Origin: Dyella_B acidisoli
GTDB lineage: Bacteria; Pseudomonadota; Gammaproteobacteria; Xanthomonadales; Rhodanobacteraceae
Assembly: GCF_049532895.1 (NCBI RefSeq)
Contig: NZ_CP064031.1
Coordinates: 1,302,001 to 1,366,000, forward strand
DNA: 64,000 nucleotides
Direction: 5' to 3'
The translations under genes and the position numbers were made by a program. How positions within the stretch are numbered: position 1 is the stretch's first letter; each line of letters begins with the position of its first letter. The notes below the pieces were generated by a model. The model was not told the origin of the DNA. It was given only the letters and a program-made list of their open reading frames with translations, and did not search any database. This document shows positions 17,040-25,640 of this stretch, piece after piece.

Positions 17040-17270
17040 ATGAACGACACGCCAATCCCCAACGATAACGAATTACGCAACGATCCGCCGCCGTGTCCGC
17101 CGGTGGAGCCCGATCCCGGCGATTGCTGTGGCAACGGTTGCGATCCCTGCATCTTCGATCTCTACGAGGAAGCGCGGCAGCACTATCGCGAAGCGCTGGC
17201 GGCTTGGCGCGAGCGTCATCCGGGTGTGGATCCGGCTTCGGTCACTCCTCCTTCGTCGCAGAGACCGTAG
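17040..17270 (+). CDS. Oxidoreductase-like domain protein, Cys-rich N terminus (76 aa)
   Basis: The small protein shows the signature of the oxidoreductase-like N-terminal family: a Pro-rich segment (PPPCPPVEPDPG), the cysteine cluster DCCGNGCDPCIFDLY, then EEARQHYREALAAWRER. The cysteines could bind a metal, but no activity has been shown for the family. The ATG at 17040 was taken rather than 17010 because homologues have a short tail before the Pro-rich part; neither has a strong ribosome site. Confidence 0.8.
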   Translation: MNDTPIPNDNELRNDPPPCPPVEPDPGDCCGNGCDPCIFDLYEEARQHYREALAAWRERHPGVDPASVTPPSSQRP

Positions 17271-17375
17271 ACAGGCTCTCAGAGCACGATCGAATGTTGC
17301 ACCGTTACGACAGCAACCATTGATGCAGTTGCTGCGGTGCATTAAATTCGTCAGATCGGGACAAGGGGGTATGAC

Positions 17376-17900
17376 ATGAAACGCTTTCTATTGACCGGCG
17401 CGGTTGCCGCGCTGCTGGCTGCTTGTGGTGGTGAAAACGTCCATGCGCCGGCGTCGCTAGGCGCGCTGGTCCAGCCAGGCACGGCGCCGTGGCTCACGGT
17501 GACGGGCGGTGCGGACAAACTTGACGTGCGTGGTCTCGATCACAAGCTCACGCTGGAGCCTTCGCCGGAGCTGGCCAAGGCGATGCAGTCGCAGCTGGGT
17601 GCGCAGCTCACCTCCAGCTACGAGCAGGATCTGGTCGTGACCTGTAGTTCGTTGACCACGAGCCTGCGTGTCGATCAGGAAAAGTCGCCCGGCAATGTTT
17701 CCATGGATCTTGGCCTGCATTGCGCGATCTGGGCGCACGGCTTCGAAGCCACCCACGACTACAAGACGCAGGTGTCCACGTCAGTGGCGGGTGGCGTGGG
17801 TGATCAGGCTTATGCGGAAGCCTTGCCAAAGTTGTTGACCGATGGTGCTGGCGGAATTGCCGAACAGATGCGTGGGGATATTCGCAAGGTCGCGCGTTGA
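17376..17900 (+). CDS. Hypothetical lipoprotein
   Basis: The 174-residue product has a lipoprotein signal with lipobox LLAAC (Cys17), so it is membrane-anchored. The mature part is rich in beta-type segments (LTVTGGADKLDVRGLDHKLT) with two cysteines (VVTCSSL, GLHCAIW) that could form a disulfide. No family recognised. It precedes the OPT transporter by about 140 bp. Confidence 0.75.
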   Translation: MKRFLLTGAVAALLAACGGENVHAPASLGALVQPGTAPWLTVTGGADKLDVRGLDHKLTLEPSPELAKAMQSQLGAQLTSSYEQDLVVTCSSLTTSLRVDQEKSPGNVSMDLGLHCAIWAHGFEATHDYKTQVSTSVAGGVGDQAYAEALPKLLTDGAGGIAEQMRGDIRKVAR

Positions 17901-18038
17901 TCGGCGGATGCCGGTAAGCATCGAAGCGTAGAGCATGCCCTTCTTCCGATAGGAGAGGGCGCAGCGCACTGCAGTGCGGCAACATCAATCCGGCGATCCA
18001 CGCTATCTTGTTAGCTGGACAGTTTGGGGAGACCACCC

Positions 18039-20036
18039 GTGAATGCAGTACCTGGACCCGGTGCGGAGCGCGCCGAACTCACCGTGCGCGGTCTGATCAT
18101 CGGTATCGTGATCACGCTGTTGTTCACGGCGGCCAATGTGTTCTTCGGCCTGAAGGCCGGCCTGACTTTCGCCACGTCGATCCCGGCGGCGGTGATCTCG
18201 ATGGCGATCCTGCGCGCGATGAAGAACGCGACGATCCAGGAAAACAACATCGTGCAGACGGTCGCTTCGGCGGCGGGCACGCTCTCCTCGATCATCTTTG
18301 TGCTGCCGGGCCTGATCATCGTCGGCTGGTGGACCGGTTTCCCGTTCTGGGTGTCGTTCGGTATCTGCGCCGCGGGCGGCATTCTCGGCGTGATGTACAC
18401 CATCCCGCTGCGCCGCGCGCTGGTCACCGATTCCGACTTGCCGTACCCGGAAGGCGTGGCGTGTGCCGAAGTGCTGAAGGTGGGCTCGGGCGAAGCGGTG
18501 GAAGCGTCTGATTCCGCCGCGGTAGAAGGCGGCACTGCGGGCCTCAAGGCGGTGGTCGTCGGCTCGATCGTCTCGGCGGTGTTCTACGTCGTGATACAGA
18601 CCAAGCTGTTCGCCTCCGATCTTGCGCAGTACTTCCGCATCGGCGACCGTGGCGCGGCCAGCGGTTACGACTTCTCGCTCTCGTTTGCGCTGTTCGCGGT
18701 GGGGCACCTGGTGGGTTTGTGGGTGGGCGTTGCCATGTTGTTCGGCGCCATCATCAGTTGGGGTTGGGCGGTACCGCATTTCAGCTTGCTGCATCCGGCC
18801 GCGGGCGACGTTGCGGACGTCGCGCAAGGTATTTGGAGCAAATACGTGCGCTTTGTCGGCGCAGGCACCATCGGCGTGGCGGCGATCTGGACTCTGCTCA
18901 AACTGGTCAAGCCGGTGGTCAGTGGTCTCACGTCGGCAATGGCCGCCTCGCGCGTGCGCAAGGCGGGCAAGGGCGACACGCTACCGCTGACTGAGCGGGA
19001 CATGCCGATTGGCATCGTCGGCTTGATCGTACTGCTGTGCATGGTCCCGGTCGCCTATCTGCTGGGACACTTCAGCGTGGTCAGCGGCTTGGCTTCGCAC
19101 ACCTCGTTGCTGGTGATCGGCGGCGTGCTGTTCGTGCTGATCCTGAGCTTCCTGGTGTCAACAGTGTGCGGCTATATGGCGGGCCTGATCGGTTCGTCCA
19201 ACAGTCCGCTGTCCGGTATCGGCATCCTGGTGGTGATCATTGCCGCGCTGCTGCTGGTAGCCGGCGTGAAGTCCGACCTGCCAGCCGATTCAGGCAAAGC
19301 GCTGGTGGCTTTCGCGTTGTTCATCACTTCGGTGGTGTTCGCCGTTGCAGCGATCGCCAACAACAATCTGCAGGATCTCAAGACCGGCCAATTGGTGAAC
19401 GCCACGCCGTGGCGTCAGCAGGCGGCGCTGGTGGTCGGTGTGATCGCTGGTGCGATCGTGATCCCGCCTGTGCTCGATCTGCTCAACAAGGCTTATGGCT
19501 TCCTTGGCGCGCCGGGCGTGGACCCCGCGCATGCGTTGCCCGCACCGCAGGCCGGTTTGATCTCCGCATTGGCGCAGGGCGTGATCCAGAACAACATCGA
19601 CTGGAGCCTGATCGGCATCGGTGCAGCCATCGGCGTGGGCCTTATTGTGTTGGATGCGATTCTCGCAGGCACCACAAAATCCGCGCGCTTGCCGCCGCTT
19701 GCGGTGGGCCTGGGGATGTACCTGCCAACCTCCACCACCTTGATGATCGTCGTCGGTGCCATTGTCGGCTGGTACTTCGACAAGCGCGCGGATCGCACGC
19801 CGAAGGCAGAAGCCACCAAGCAGCTCGGCGTGTTGTTGGCTTCCGGCCTGATTGTGGGCGAAAGCATCATCGGCGTGCTAGTGGCCGCCATCGTGGTGTT
19901 CTCCGGCAAGCCTGCGCCGCTGGCGTTGGTGGGCGACAGTTTTGAGAATGCATCGGTGTGGATCGGCACGATTGCCTTTGTGGCCGTGACGTTTGCGATG
20001 TATCGCTGGATTGCGCGGCTCGGGCGGAATAGCTGA
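18039..20036 (+). CDS. OPT-family oligopeptide transporter
   Basis: The 665-residue integral membrane protein belongs to the OPT family: LTVRGLIIGIVITLLFTAAN followed by VFFGLKAGLTFATSIPAAV near the N terminus, NNIVQTVASAAGTLSSIIFV, DLPYPEGVACAEVLKVG, and CGYMAGLIGSSNSPLSGIGI. About 14-16 hydrophobic helices are visible. Bacterial members are thought to take up oligopeptides or metal chelates with protons. The GTG at 18039 is the chosen start because GGGGAGA lies eight bases upstream; an in-frame TTG at 18024 overlaps that site. Single gene, followed by a repeat pair. Confidence 0.93.
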   Translation: MNAVPGPGAERAELTVRGLIIGIVITLLFTAANVFFGLKAGLTFATSIPAAVISMAILRAMKNATIQENNIVQTVASAAGTLSSIIFVLPGLIIVGWWTGFPFWVSFGICAAGGILGVMYTIPLRRALVTDSDLPYPEGVACAEVLKVGSGEAVEASDSAAVEGGTAGLKAVVVGSIVSAVFYVVIQTKLFASDLAQYFRIGDRGAASGYDFSLSFALFAVGHLVGLWVGVAMLFGAIISWGWAVPHFSLLHPAAGDVADVAQGIWSKYVRFVGAGTIGVAAIWTLLKLVKPVVSGLTSAMAASRVRKAGKGDTLPLTERDMPIGIVGLIVLLCMVPVAYLLGHFSVVSGLASHTSLLVIGGVLFVLILSFLVSTVCGYMAGLIGSSNSPLSGIGILVVIIAALLLVAGVKSDLPADSGKALVAFALFITSVVFAVAAIANNNLQDLKTGQLVNATPWRQQAALVVGVIAGAIVIPPVLDLLNKAYGFLGAPGVDPAHALPAPQAGLISALAQGVIQNNIDWSLIGIGAAIGVGLIVLDAILAGTTKSARLPPLAVGLGMYLPTSTTLMIVVGAIVGWYFDKRADRTPKAEATKQLGVLLASGLIVGESIIGVLVAAIVVFSGKPAPLALVGDSFENASVWIGTIAFVAVTFAMYRWIARLGRNS

Positions 20037-20044
20037 CTTGTTTG

Positions 20045-20187
20045 CTCCCTCTCCCTTTCGGGGAGAGGGCTGGGGTGAGGGGTCAACCTCGCGGCGCACT
20101 TCAACATCGCGTGGCTCTCTCGAAGGTTTGCCTCGACGCAAGAGTGTCCCCTCACCCTAACCCTCTCCCCGGAGGGAAGAGGGGACC
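20045..20187. repeat. Paired CTCCC/GGGTGAGGG intergenic repeat, copy 2
   Basis: A forward unit at 20045-20081 (CTCCCTCTCCCTTTCGGGGA, then TGGGGTGAGGGG) and an inverted unit at 20148-20187 are separated by about 65 bp that differ from copy 1. Confidence 0.85.
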
Positions 20188-20273
20188 TACTCAGTCGAGA
20201 CAAGCCGGCACGGCAACGCCTTTTGCAGCACGCGCATTAAAATACGCGCTCCGTTTCCACTGGACACCTCCGT

Positions 20274-21344
20274 TTGACCACGCCCGGCTTCCACGCCTCC
20301 ACGCCCGAAGCGGTGCTCGACGCGCTTTTTCTACCTTTCGCGGATGGCCTGCTGCACTTACCCGCCGAAGGTAGCGTGCTGTTCCTGCGTGCGCGCAACA
20401 GTTATCGCCTGCGTGAAGTCGCGCGGTCGGGTTGGTTGTACGAGCAAAGTTTCAAGCCCTTCGCCGAAGCATTGACGCGCGATGGTTTCAAGGTAGGCGA
20501 GCCCGCCGCCGAAGCGCGCTTCAAGCTGGTGCTGCTGTTGCCACCGCGGCAGCGCGACGAAGCACGCGCATGGTTCGCCAAGGCGGCACATCATGCCGAG
20601 GGCGGCGGTGTTGTGGCGGCATGTGTGCCGAATGCGGAAGGCGCCAAATCCGCCCAGACGGATCTCGCTGCTTTGTTAGGAACCGTAAGCCATCTTTCCA
20701 AGCACAAGTGCCGTGTGTTCTGGGGACGTTCCGATACGTCTTCCCGCGACCAGGCTTTACTCGAAACGTGGCTTGCACTGGATCAACCGCGAACGAACGT
20801 AGCCGGCTACATGAGTCGCCCTGGCTTGTTCGCGTGGGATCGCGTAGACGCCGCGTCCGCGCTGCTTGCTGCGCATTTGCCGGACGATTTGCGTGGCCGG
20901 GTCGCCGACTTCGGTGCAGGTTATGGCTATCTCGCCACGCAGATCATCGCGCGTTGCCCTAAAGTCACCGCGCTCGATCTGTACGAAGCCGAAGCACGCG
21001 CGTTAGAGGTGGCGCGGCTCAACATCGAACGGGCCATGCGCGAACACCAGCGTGAGCTTGCGTTTGGTATCCAATGGCACGATGTCACGACAGGCGTGGC
21101 ACAGCGCTATGACGCAGTCGTATGCAATCCGCCATTCCACCAGGGCAGGGCGGATTTGCCCGAGCTTGGCCGCGCATTCATCGCACAGGCAGCGCATGCG
21201 CTGGTACCGCAGGGGCGTCTCTTGCTGGTAGCTAATCGTCATCTACCGTACGAGGCCACGTTGGCTACGCACTTCGAACAGGTGCGTACGCTGATAATGC
21301 AGGAAGGTTTCAAAGTGATCGAAGCAAGAGGTGTGCGTGCATGA
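20274..21344 (+). CDS. rsmC: 16S rRNA m2G1207 methyltransferase-like protein
   Basis: The 356-residue product has the two-domain RsmC layout: an N-terminal degenerate methyltransferase half, and a C-terminal catalytic half with motif I VADFGAGYGYLA and the NPPFHQG motif of N2-guanine methyltransferases. It would methylate G1207 of 16S rRNA in the small subunit. Translation appears to start at TTG (TTG ACC ACG), since no ATG or GTG is suitably placed. The stop overlaps the start of rsuA by four bases, so two 16S rRNA modification enzymes are translationally coupled. Confidence 0.88.
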   Translation: MTTPGFHASTPEAVLDALFLPFADGLLHLPAEGSVLFLRARNSYRLREVARSGWLYEQSFKPFAEALTRDGFKVGEPAAEARFKLVLLLPPRQRDEARAWFAKAAHHAEGGGVVAACVPNAEGAKSAQTDLAALLGTVSHLSKHKCRVFWGRSDTSSRDQALLETWLALDQPRTNVAGYMSRPGLFAWDRVDAASALLAAHLPDDLRGRVADFGAGYGYLATQIIARCPKVTALDLYEAEARALEVARLNIERAMREHQRELAFGIQWHDVTTGVAQRYDAVVCNPPFHQGRADLPELGRAFIAQAAHALVPQGRLLLVANRHLPYEATLATHFEQVRTLIMQEGFKVIEARGVRA

Positions 21345-22051
21345 GGTTGGTCAGGCTGATCGCAAATCTGGGCTATGGCAGCCGCAAAGACGTTGCATGG
21401 ATGTTTCGCGAAGGGCGCATCACTGATCCCGAAGGCGACGTGTTGTACGCGGATGACAAGGTCGATCACGCGCAGATCCGCATCGATGGTGAATCGCTCG
21501 ACCCGCCGGCGGGCATCATCTTGATGATGAACAAGCCGTTGAACGTAACGTGTTCGCGCAAAGATCCGGGTCGCGTGGTGTACGACTTGCTGCCGCTGCG
21601 CTATCGCCAACGCGATCCCGCCTTGTCGACGGTAGGCCGGCTTGACCGCGATACATCGGGCTTGCTGCTGATTACTGACGACGGCGCGTTGCTGCATCGG
21701 ATCATTTCGCCGCGTGCGAGCGTCACCAAGGTGTATGAGGCCACGCTGGCACAGGATCTGCGCGGCGATGAGCAGGCGTTGTTCGCCAGCGGCACATTGA
21801 TGCTGGAGTCAGAGACCACACCACTGCTGCCAGCGAAGCTGGACGTGCTTACACCTCGACACGTGCGTCTATCGATTACCGAAGGGCGCTATCACCAAGT
21901 GCGCCGGATGTTTGCCGCTACCGGCAATCATGTGGAAACCTTGGAGCGCGTGGCGATCGGGCAACTGCAGCTGACAGGTTTGCAACCAGGGGAATGGCGC
22001 CAGCTGAGTGCGGAAGAGATTGCGCGAATCTTCGAGCCGGCCGTTGCATGA
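21341..22051 (+). CDS. rsuA: 16S rRNA pseudouridine(516) synthase
   Basis: The 236-residue product has an S4-like N terminus (LVRLIANLGYGSRKDVAWMF) and an RsuA-type catalytic domain with the active-site aspartate in GRLDRDTSGLLL, followed by KVYEATL and EGRYHQVRRMFAA, which are standard motifs of the RsuA/RluB/E/F family. Position next to rsmC and the S4 domain favour RsuA, although a related large-subunit enzyme cannot be excluded. Confidence 0.88.
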   Translation: MRLVRLIANLGYGSRKDVAWMFREGRITDPEGDVLYADDKVDHAQIRIDGESLDPPAGIILMMNKPLNVTCSRKDPGRVVYDLLPLRYRQRDPALSTVGRLDRDTSGLLLITDDGALLHRIISPRASVTKVYEATLAQDLRGDEQALFASGTLMLESETTPLLPAKLDVLTPRHVRLSITEGRYHQVRRMFAATGNHVETLERVAIGQLQLTGLQPGEWRQLSAEEIARIFEPAVA

Positions 22052-22069
22052 GCGGCCGGCGTATCGATA

Positions 22070-22273
22070 TCAAGGTTCGGCGTGCGTCTGGCGAAAACGT
22101 GCCAGTTCGTCTTCACGACGGGAATGTGCGCTGGACGTCCAAGACACCAACTTGAACTCGGCCAGTGCGTCGCTTACCGCGTGTTGTTGTGTGTCCTGCT
22201 TGGTTACTGCGAGCATCCCTGCTACCAGCTGCATTCCGCGCACAATGGCGGAACGAGCGAGAAGCATGTGCAT
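22070..22273 (-). CDS. Possible small hypothetical protein (67 aa)
   Basis: The frame begins at an ATG with GGAG ten bases upstream and codes for an N-terminal mildly hydrophobic helix (MLLARSAIVRGMQLVAGMLA) and a charged C terminus. No family is recognised. It is the only plausible gene in the 370-bp gap between rsuA and selO, and it could be spurious. Confidence 0.35.
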   Translation of the reverse strand: MHMLLARSAIVRGMQLVAGMLAVTKQDTQQHAVSDALAEFKLVSWTSSAHSRREDELARFRQTHAEP

Positions 22274-22432
22274 AGTTTGTTTACTCCAACGGCTACCCCT
22301 GTGTAGCGCGCGAGCAAACTGTACCAAGCTTTAACCACGGATGTATAGATGGCGTGAAGACCGTGCTTTGACGCACAAATTTGCTGCCTTGCATCAAACT
22401 TTCCTTGTCCGAATAGCCCTCGCATGACGCTG

Positions 22433-23986
22433 ATGAATCTCCAGTTCGATAACGCTTTCATTCGTGACTTGCCGGGTGATCCAGATCACGGTCGCGGGCC
22501 TCGGCAAGTGAGTGGTGCGTACTCGAGGGTGGATCCCAGTCCGGTATCGTCACCGCACGTCGTGGCTTGGTCGCGCGAAATGGCAGCTGAGCTGGGTCTA
22601 AGCGAAACCGATATCGCCAACCCGTTCTTCGCGCAAGTGTTCGGCGGCAACGGTGTGCTAGCAGGCATGCAGCCCTGGGCGTCCAATTACGGTGGACATC
22701 AGTTCGGTACGTGGGCCGGGCAGCTCGGTGATGGGCGCGCCATTTCATTGGGGGAAGTGCTAACGGAGCAGGGCAAGCGTTGGGAGCTGCAGCTGAAGGG
22801 CGCCGGCACCACGCCGTATTCGCGCGGAGCAGACGGACGCGCGGTACTGCGTTCGTCGATCCGTGAATTCCTGTGCAGTGAAGCGATGCACCATCTGGGC
22901 GTGCCCACCACGCGTGCGTTGAGCCTGGTGGTTACCGGTGAAACGGTAGAGCGCGACATGTTCTACGACGGTCATCCGCAGGACGAGCCTGGTGCAATTG
23001 TGTGCCGTGTCGCGCCGTCGTTCATCCGATTCGGCCATTTTGAACTGCCGGCCTCACGCGGCGACATGGAACTGCTGCGGCAGTTGGTGAATTTCACGAT
23101 ACGCCGCGATTTTCCACACCTCCATGGCAGCGATGAAAACCGCTACGCCGAGTGGTTTGCCGAAATCTGCGCACGCACAGCCACGATGATCGCTCACTGG
23201 ATGCGTGTGGGCTTTGTGCACGGTGTGATGAACACCGACAACATGTCGATCCTCGGACTCACCATCGACTACGGACCGTATGGGTGGGTGGACGATTTCG
23301 ATCCGGATTGGACGCCCAACACCACCGATGCGATGAGTCGACGCTATCGGTTCGGCCAGCAACCGAACGTCGCGTGGTGGAATCTCAGTCGGCTTGCTGC
23401 CGCCATTGCGCCATTGTTCGATGACGTCGCGCCTCTGCAAGCCGGGCTTGATCGCTACGTAGCCGAATACACGGCACAGACGCGTCGAGACATCGCCGCC
23501 AAGTTCGGGTTTTCCCAATGCCGCGACGATGACGTCACGCGGATGGAAACCTTGCAGCAACTGATGCAGCAGGCGGAAGTGGACATGACGTTATTCTTTC
23601 GCGCGCTCAGCCGCATCGATCCGCATGCGCCGCAGTTGGAGTCGTTGCGCCATGCGTTCTACGACGATGCAAAGCGCGATGCTGCAGAAGCAGACTTTCT
23701 GCGTTGGCTGGATGATTACGCTGCGCGCGTACGCGAAGATGCATGGTCGCCGGAGCAGCGACTGCAATGCATGCATGCGGCCAATCCGTGCTACGTGCTG
23801 CGCAATTACCTTGCGCAGGAAGCCATCGATTGTGCGACGGAAGGTGACTACAAAGGCATCCATACCTTGCTCGACGTGCTGCGTCATCCGTACGACGAAC
23901 AACCCGGTCGCGAGCAGTTCGCGCAAAAGCGGCCGGAGTGGGCGAAGCATCGCGCGGGATGCTCGATGCTTTCGTGTAGCTCCTGA
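22433..23986 (+). CDS. selO: Protein adenylyltransferase SelO (YdiU family)
   Basis: The 517-residue pseudokinase-fold enzyme transfers AMP from ATP to Ser/Thr/Tyr of proteins. Family landmarks are YGGHQFGTWAGQLGDGRA, the ATP-binding LQLKGAGTTPYSRGADGRAV, the SSIREFLCSEAMHHLG helix, GFVHGVMNTDNMSILG, and the metal-binding DYGPYGWVDDF. The C terminus keeps the conserved cysteine pair (GCSMLSCSS), which in E. coli SelO forms a regulatory disulfide. An ATG three codons upstream (22424) is equally possible; 22433 fits homologues beginning near LQFDNAF. Confidence 0.93.
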   Translation: MNLQFDNAFIRDLPGDPDHGRGPRQVSGAYSRVDPSPVSSPHVVAWSREMAAELGLSETDIANPFFAQVFGGNGVLAGMQPWASNYGGHQFGTWAGQLGDGRAISLGEVLTEQGKRWELQLKGAGTTPYSRGADGRAVLRSSIREFLCSEAMHHLGVPTTRALSLVVTGETVERDMFYDGHPQDEPGAIVCRVAPSFIRFGHFELPASRGDMELLRQLVNFTIRRDFPHLHGSDENRYAEWFAEICARTATMIAHWMRVGFVHGVMNTDNMSILGLTIDYGPYGWVDDFDPDWTPNTTDAMSRRYRFGQQPNVAWWNLSRLAAAIAPLFDDVAPLQAGLDRYVAEYTAQTRRDIAAKFGFSQCRDDDVTRMETLQQLMQQAEVDMTLFFRALSRIDPHAPQLESLRHAFYDDAKRDAAEADFLRWLDDYAARVREDAWSPEQRLQCMHAANPCYVLRNYLAQEAIDCATEGDYKGIHTLLDVLRHPYDEQPGREQFAQKRPEWAKHRAGCSMLSCSS

Positions 23987-24000
23987 TTTGCGCGATCTAG

Positions 24001-24131
24001 CCCCTCTCCCTTTAGGAGAGGGGTTGGGGTGAGGGTGCGATCAGCGCGTGATGATTGTGACTTGCGCGAGAAGTTAGCATCGCGCTTCGTCCGAACCCTC
24101 ACCCGCGCCCCCTCTCCCGAGGGGAGAGGGA
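24001..24131. repeat. Paired CTCCC/GGGTGAGGG intergenic repeat, copy 3
   Basis: The forward unit is at 24001-24035 and the inverted one at 24096-24131. The interior (TGCGATCAGCGCGTGAT, later GCATCGCGCTTCG) is nearly identical to that of copy 5 at 45.2 kb, so the whole composite, not only the arms, is dispersed. Confidence 0.88.
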
Positions 24132-24146
24132 GTGACAGCAAGGTAC

Positions 24147-24860
24147 TCAACCGCTGTTATTGCCGTTATTCCCTTGCTGCTGCGGATTCGGCCGCGGCGC
24201 CGGCTTGGTGTTTTGACCAGGCGGGCCACCATTTCCCGGCTGCGGGCGATTACCGCCGCCGGGTTGCGGTCTGTTGCCATCGCCAGGCTGGGGACGATTG
24301 CCGTTACCGGGCTGCGGCCTGTTGCCACCGCCAGGCTGAGGACGGTTGCCGTTACCAGGACCAGGCGAGGGTGGCCGTGGCCGATAACCAGGGCCAGGCG
24401 TTGGCCGCTGTCCCGGCCAAGGCCTGACCGGAGGCCGCGGCCCGGGGAACGGCCGAATCGGAATGGGCCGCCCATACCAGCGCATACGGTCGCGATAGAA
24501 CGGACGGTTGACGTAGTAGCGGCCCCAGTACGCATCAATCGCGAAGGTCACGATTGGAATGCCGATACGTACACCGTAGTCGGTGACGATCACCGGCTGG
24601 TTGTTGTACAGGTATTCGATGTAGGGGCCGGCAATCCAGCCTCGGCTGCCGCCAGCGATCACGTCGCACCATTGCCAACCTTCGGTGCAACCTTGCACAT
24701 CGACGGGCGTACCGACATCGAGGGTGTAGATCAACGGATACTGCGGATCTGGCCCCGCCAGCAGGTTGACGGTGGCGGTGGTGTAGCCCTGCGCCGCGAA
24801 GGCCGACGCAGGAACCAGCAACAACAGGGCGGTCGCGAGCGAGTACAGCAGGCGTTTCAT
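24147..24860 (-). CDS. Exported SH3-like domain protein with GNRPQPG repeats
   Basis: The 237-residue product has a signal peptide (1-22, ending AFA), a bacterial SH3-like domain at about 25-85 (TTATVNLLAGPDPQYPLIYT, then GWQWCDVIAGGSRGWIAGPY), a linker with arginine/tryptophan-rich sequence, and a low-complexity tail of at least six GNRPQPG/GGGNRPQPG units. SH3 domains of this kind bind cell-wall peptides. The tail resembles a disordered wall-spanning region. Two cysteines in the SH3 part (GCTEGWQWC) may form a disulfide. Confidence 0.82.
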   Translation of the reverse strand: MKRLLYSLATALLLLVPASAFAAQGYTTATVNLLAGPDPQYPLIYTLDVGTPVDVQGCTEGWQWCDVIAGGSRGWIAGPYIEYLYNNQPVIVTDYGVRIGIPIVTFAIDAYWGRYYVNRPFYRDRMRWYGRPIPIRPFPGPRPPVRPWPGQRPTPGPGYRPRPPSPGPGNGNRPQPGGGNRPQPGNGNRPQPGDGNRPQPGGGNRPQPGNGGPPGQNTKPAPRPNPQQQGNNGNNSG

Positions 24861-24930
24861 CGGTCAATCCTCCAGCGTGAAAAGGGGGACGTACTGACGT
24901 TCTGCCGGCCATCATGCCGCTGTTTGCCTG

Positions 24931-25359
24931 TTAGTGCACTTCCAGCAGTTCAATGTCGAACACCAGGCCGCTGTTCGGCGGCACGTCGGGCGGCGAGCCG
25001 CGCCGGCCGTAGCCCATGCGCGAGGGAATGACGATGGTGCGCTTGCCGCCCACCTTCATGCCTCTCACGCCACTATCCATGCCTTCAACCACCTCGTTCG
25101 AGCCGACGAGAAAGCTGAGCGGACGACCGCTGTCGTAGGAGCTGTCGATCTTCGCGCCGTGATGGTCGGGCGCTTTGGCGTCGTACAGCCAGCCGGTGTA
25201 GTTGATGCGCACCTCCGAATCATCGCGTGCGGTATTCCCGGTGCCCACCACCACATCCTTGATCGCCATGGAGGTCACATCATCGGCCCGGGCCGGTTGG
25301 GGGCCGAGGGCGCCCAAGGCGAGCAGGGCAACGGCCAGAAGAGTGAATGGGCGCGGCAT
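24931..25359 (-). CDS. FKBP-type peptidyl-prolyl isomerase, periplasmic
   Basis: The 142-residue product has a signal peptide (1-26, ending ARA) and a complete FKBP domain (VVVGTGNTARDDSEVRINYT, GWLYD, FLVGSNEVVEGMDSGVRGMK, then RTIVIPSRMGYGRRGSPPDV and PPNSGLVFDIELLEV). It would catalyse cis-trans isomerisation of prolyl bonds during folding of envelope proteins. The ATG at 25359 has GGAG eight bases upstream and starts the signal peptide; an in-frame start 26 codons earlier is unlikely. Confidence 0.92.
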   Translation of the reverse strand: MPRPFTLLAVALLALGALGPQPARADDVTSMAIKDVVVGTGNTARDDSEVRINYTGWLYDAKAPDHHGAKIDSSYDSGRPLSFLVGSNEVVEGMDSGVRGMKVGGKRTIVIPSRMGYGRRGSPPDVPPNSGLVFDIELLEVH

Positions 25360-25467
25360 GAAAAGCTCCGGAAGTTTGCGGCGGCGGGACAGTAGCGCAT
25401 GGAAGCGGAACGTCATAGTCCTTTCTCTCATTTGCACGAAGGCCGCGATGTGGTATCACTTGACTCC

Positions 25468-25545
25468 ATGATCCTCACCACCGCCCGCTATTACTTTTGG
25501 TATGGCTATCCGAAGCCGGCGGCGGAGCATGGTGCGCGATCGTAA
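25468..25545 (+). CDS. Aromatic-amino-acid leader peptide upstream of DAHP synthase (25 aa)
   Basis: A 26-codon frame reads MILTTARYYFWYGYP and ends ARS, stop. Six of the seven codons from residue 8 to 14 specify Tyr, Tyr, Phe, Trp, Tyr and Tyr, all three aromatic amino acids. That is the composition expected of an attenuation leader that senses charged tRNA-Tyr, tRNA-Phe and tRNA-Trp. An intrinsic terminator lies 26 bp after the stop and the DAHP synthase start 96 bp after. The bases GGCGGC at 25518-25523, inside the leader frame just after the aromatic codons, are complementary to GCCGCC at 25576-25581, the 5' arm of the terminator, giving an antiterminator option. A candidate promoter (TTGCAC, 16 bp, TATCAC) ends at 25459, so the 5' UTR would be very short. 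Confidence 0.8.
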   Translation: MILTTARYYFWYGYPKPAAEHGARS

Positions 25546-25570
25546 CTAACAAAGATCACCCACTTTCTCG

Positions 25571-25601
25571 AAAAAGCCGCCAGCCACCCTGGCGGCTTTT
25601 T
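25571..25601 (+). terminator. Attenuator terminator in the DAHP synthase leader
   Basis: A perfect 8-bp stem (GCCGCCAG at 25576-25583 and CTGGCGGC at 25589-25596) with a CCACC loop is flanked by five A and five T residues. It stands between the aromatic leader peptide and the DAHP synthase gene on the coding strand, with no other gene upstream for it to terminate, which fits attenuation. Confidence 0.88.
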
Positions 25602-25640
25602 CATTAGGTCGCCGGGCAACGAATCTAAGGACTCTTAGCC

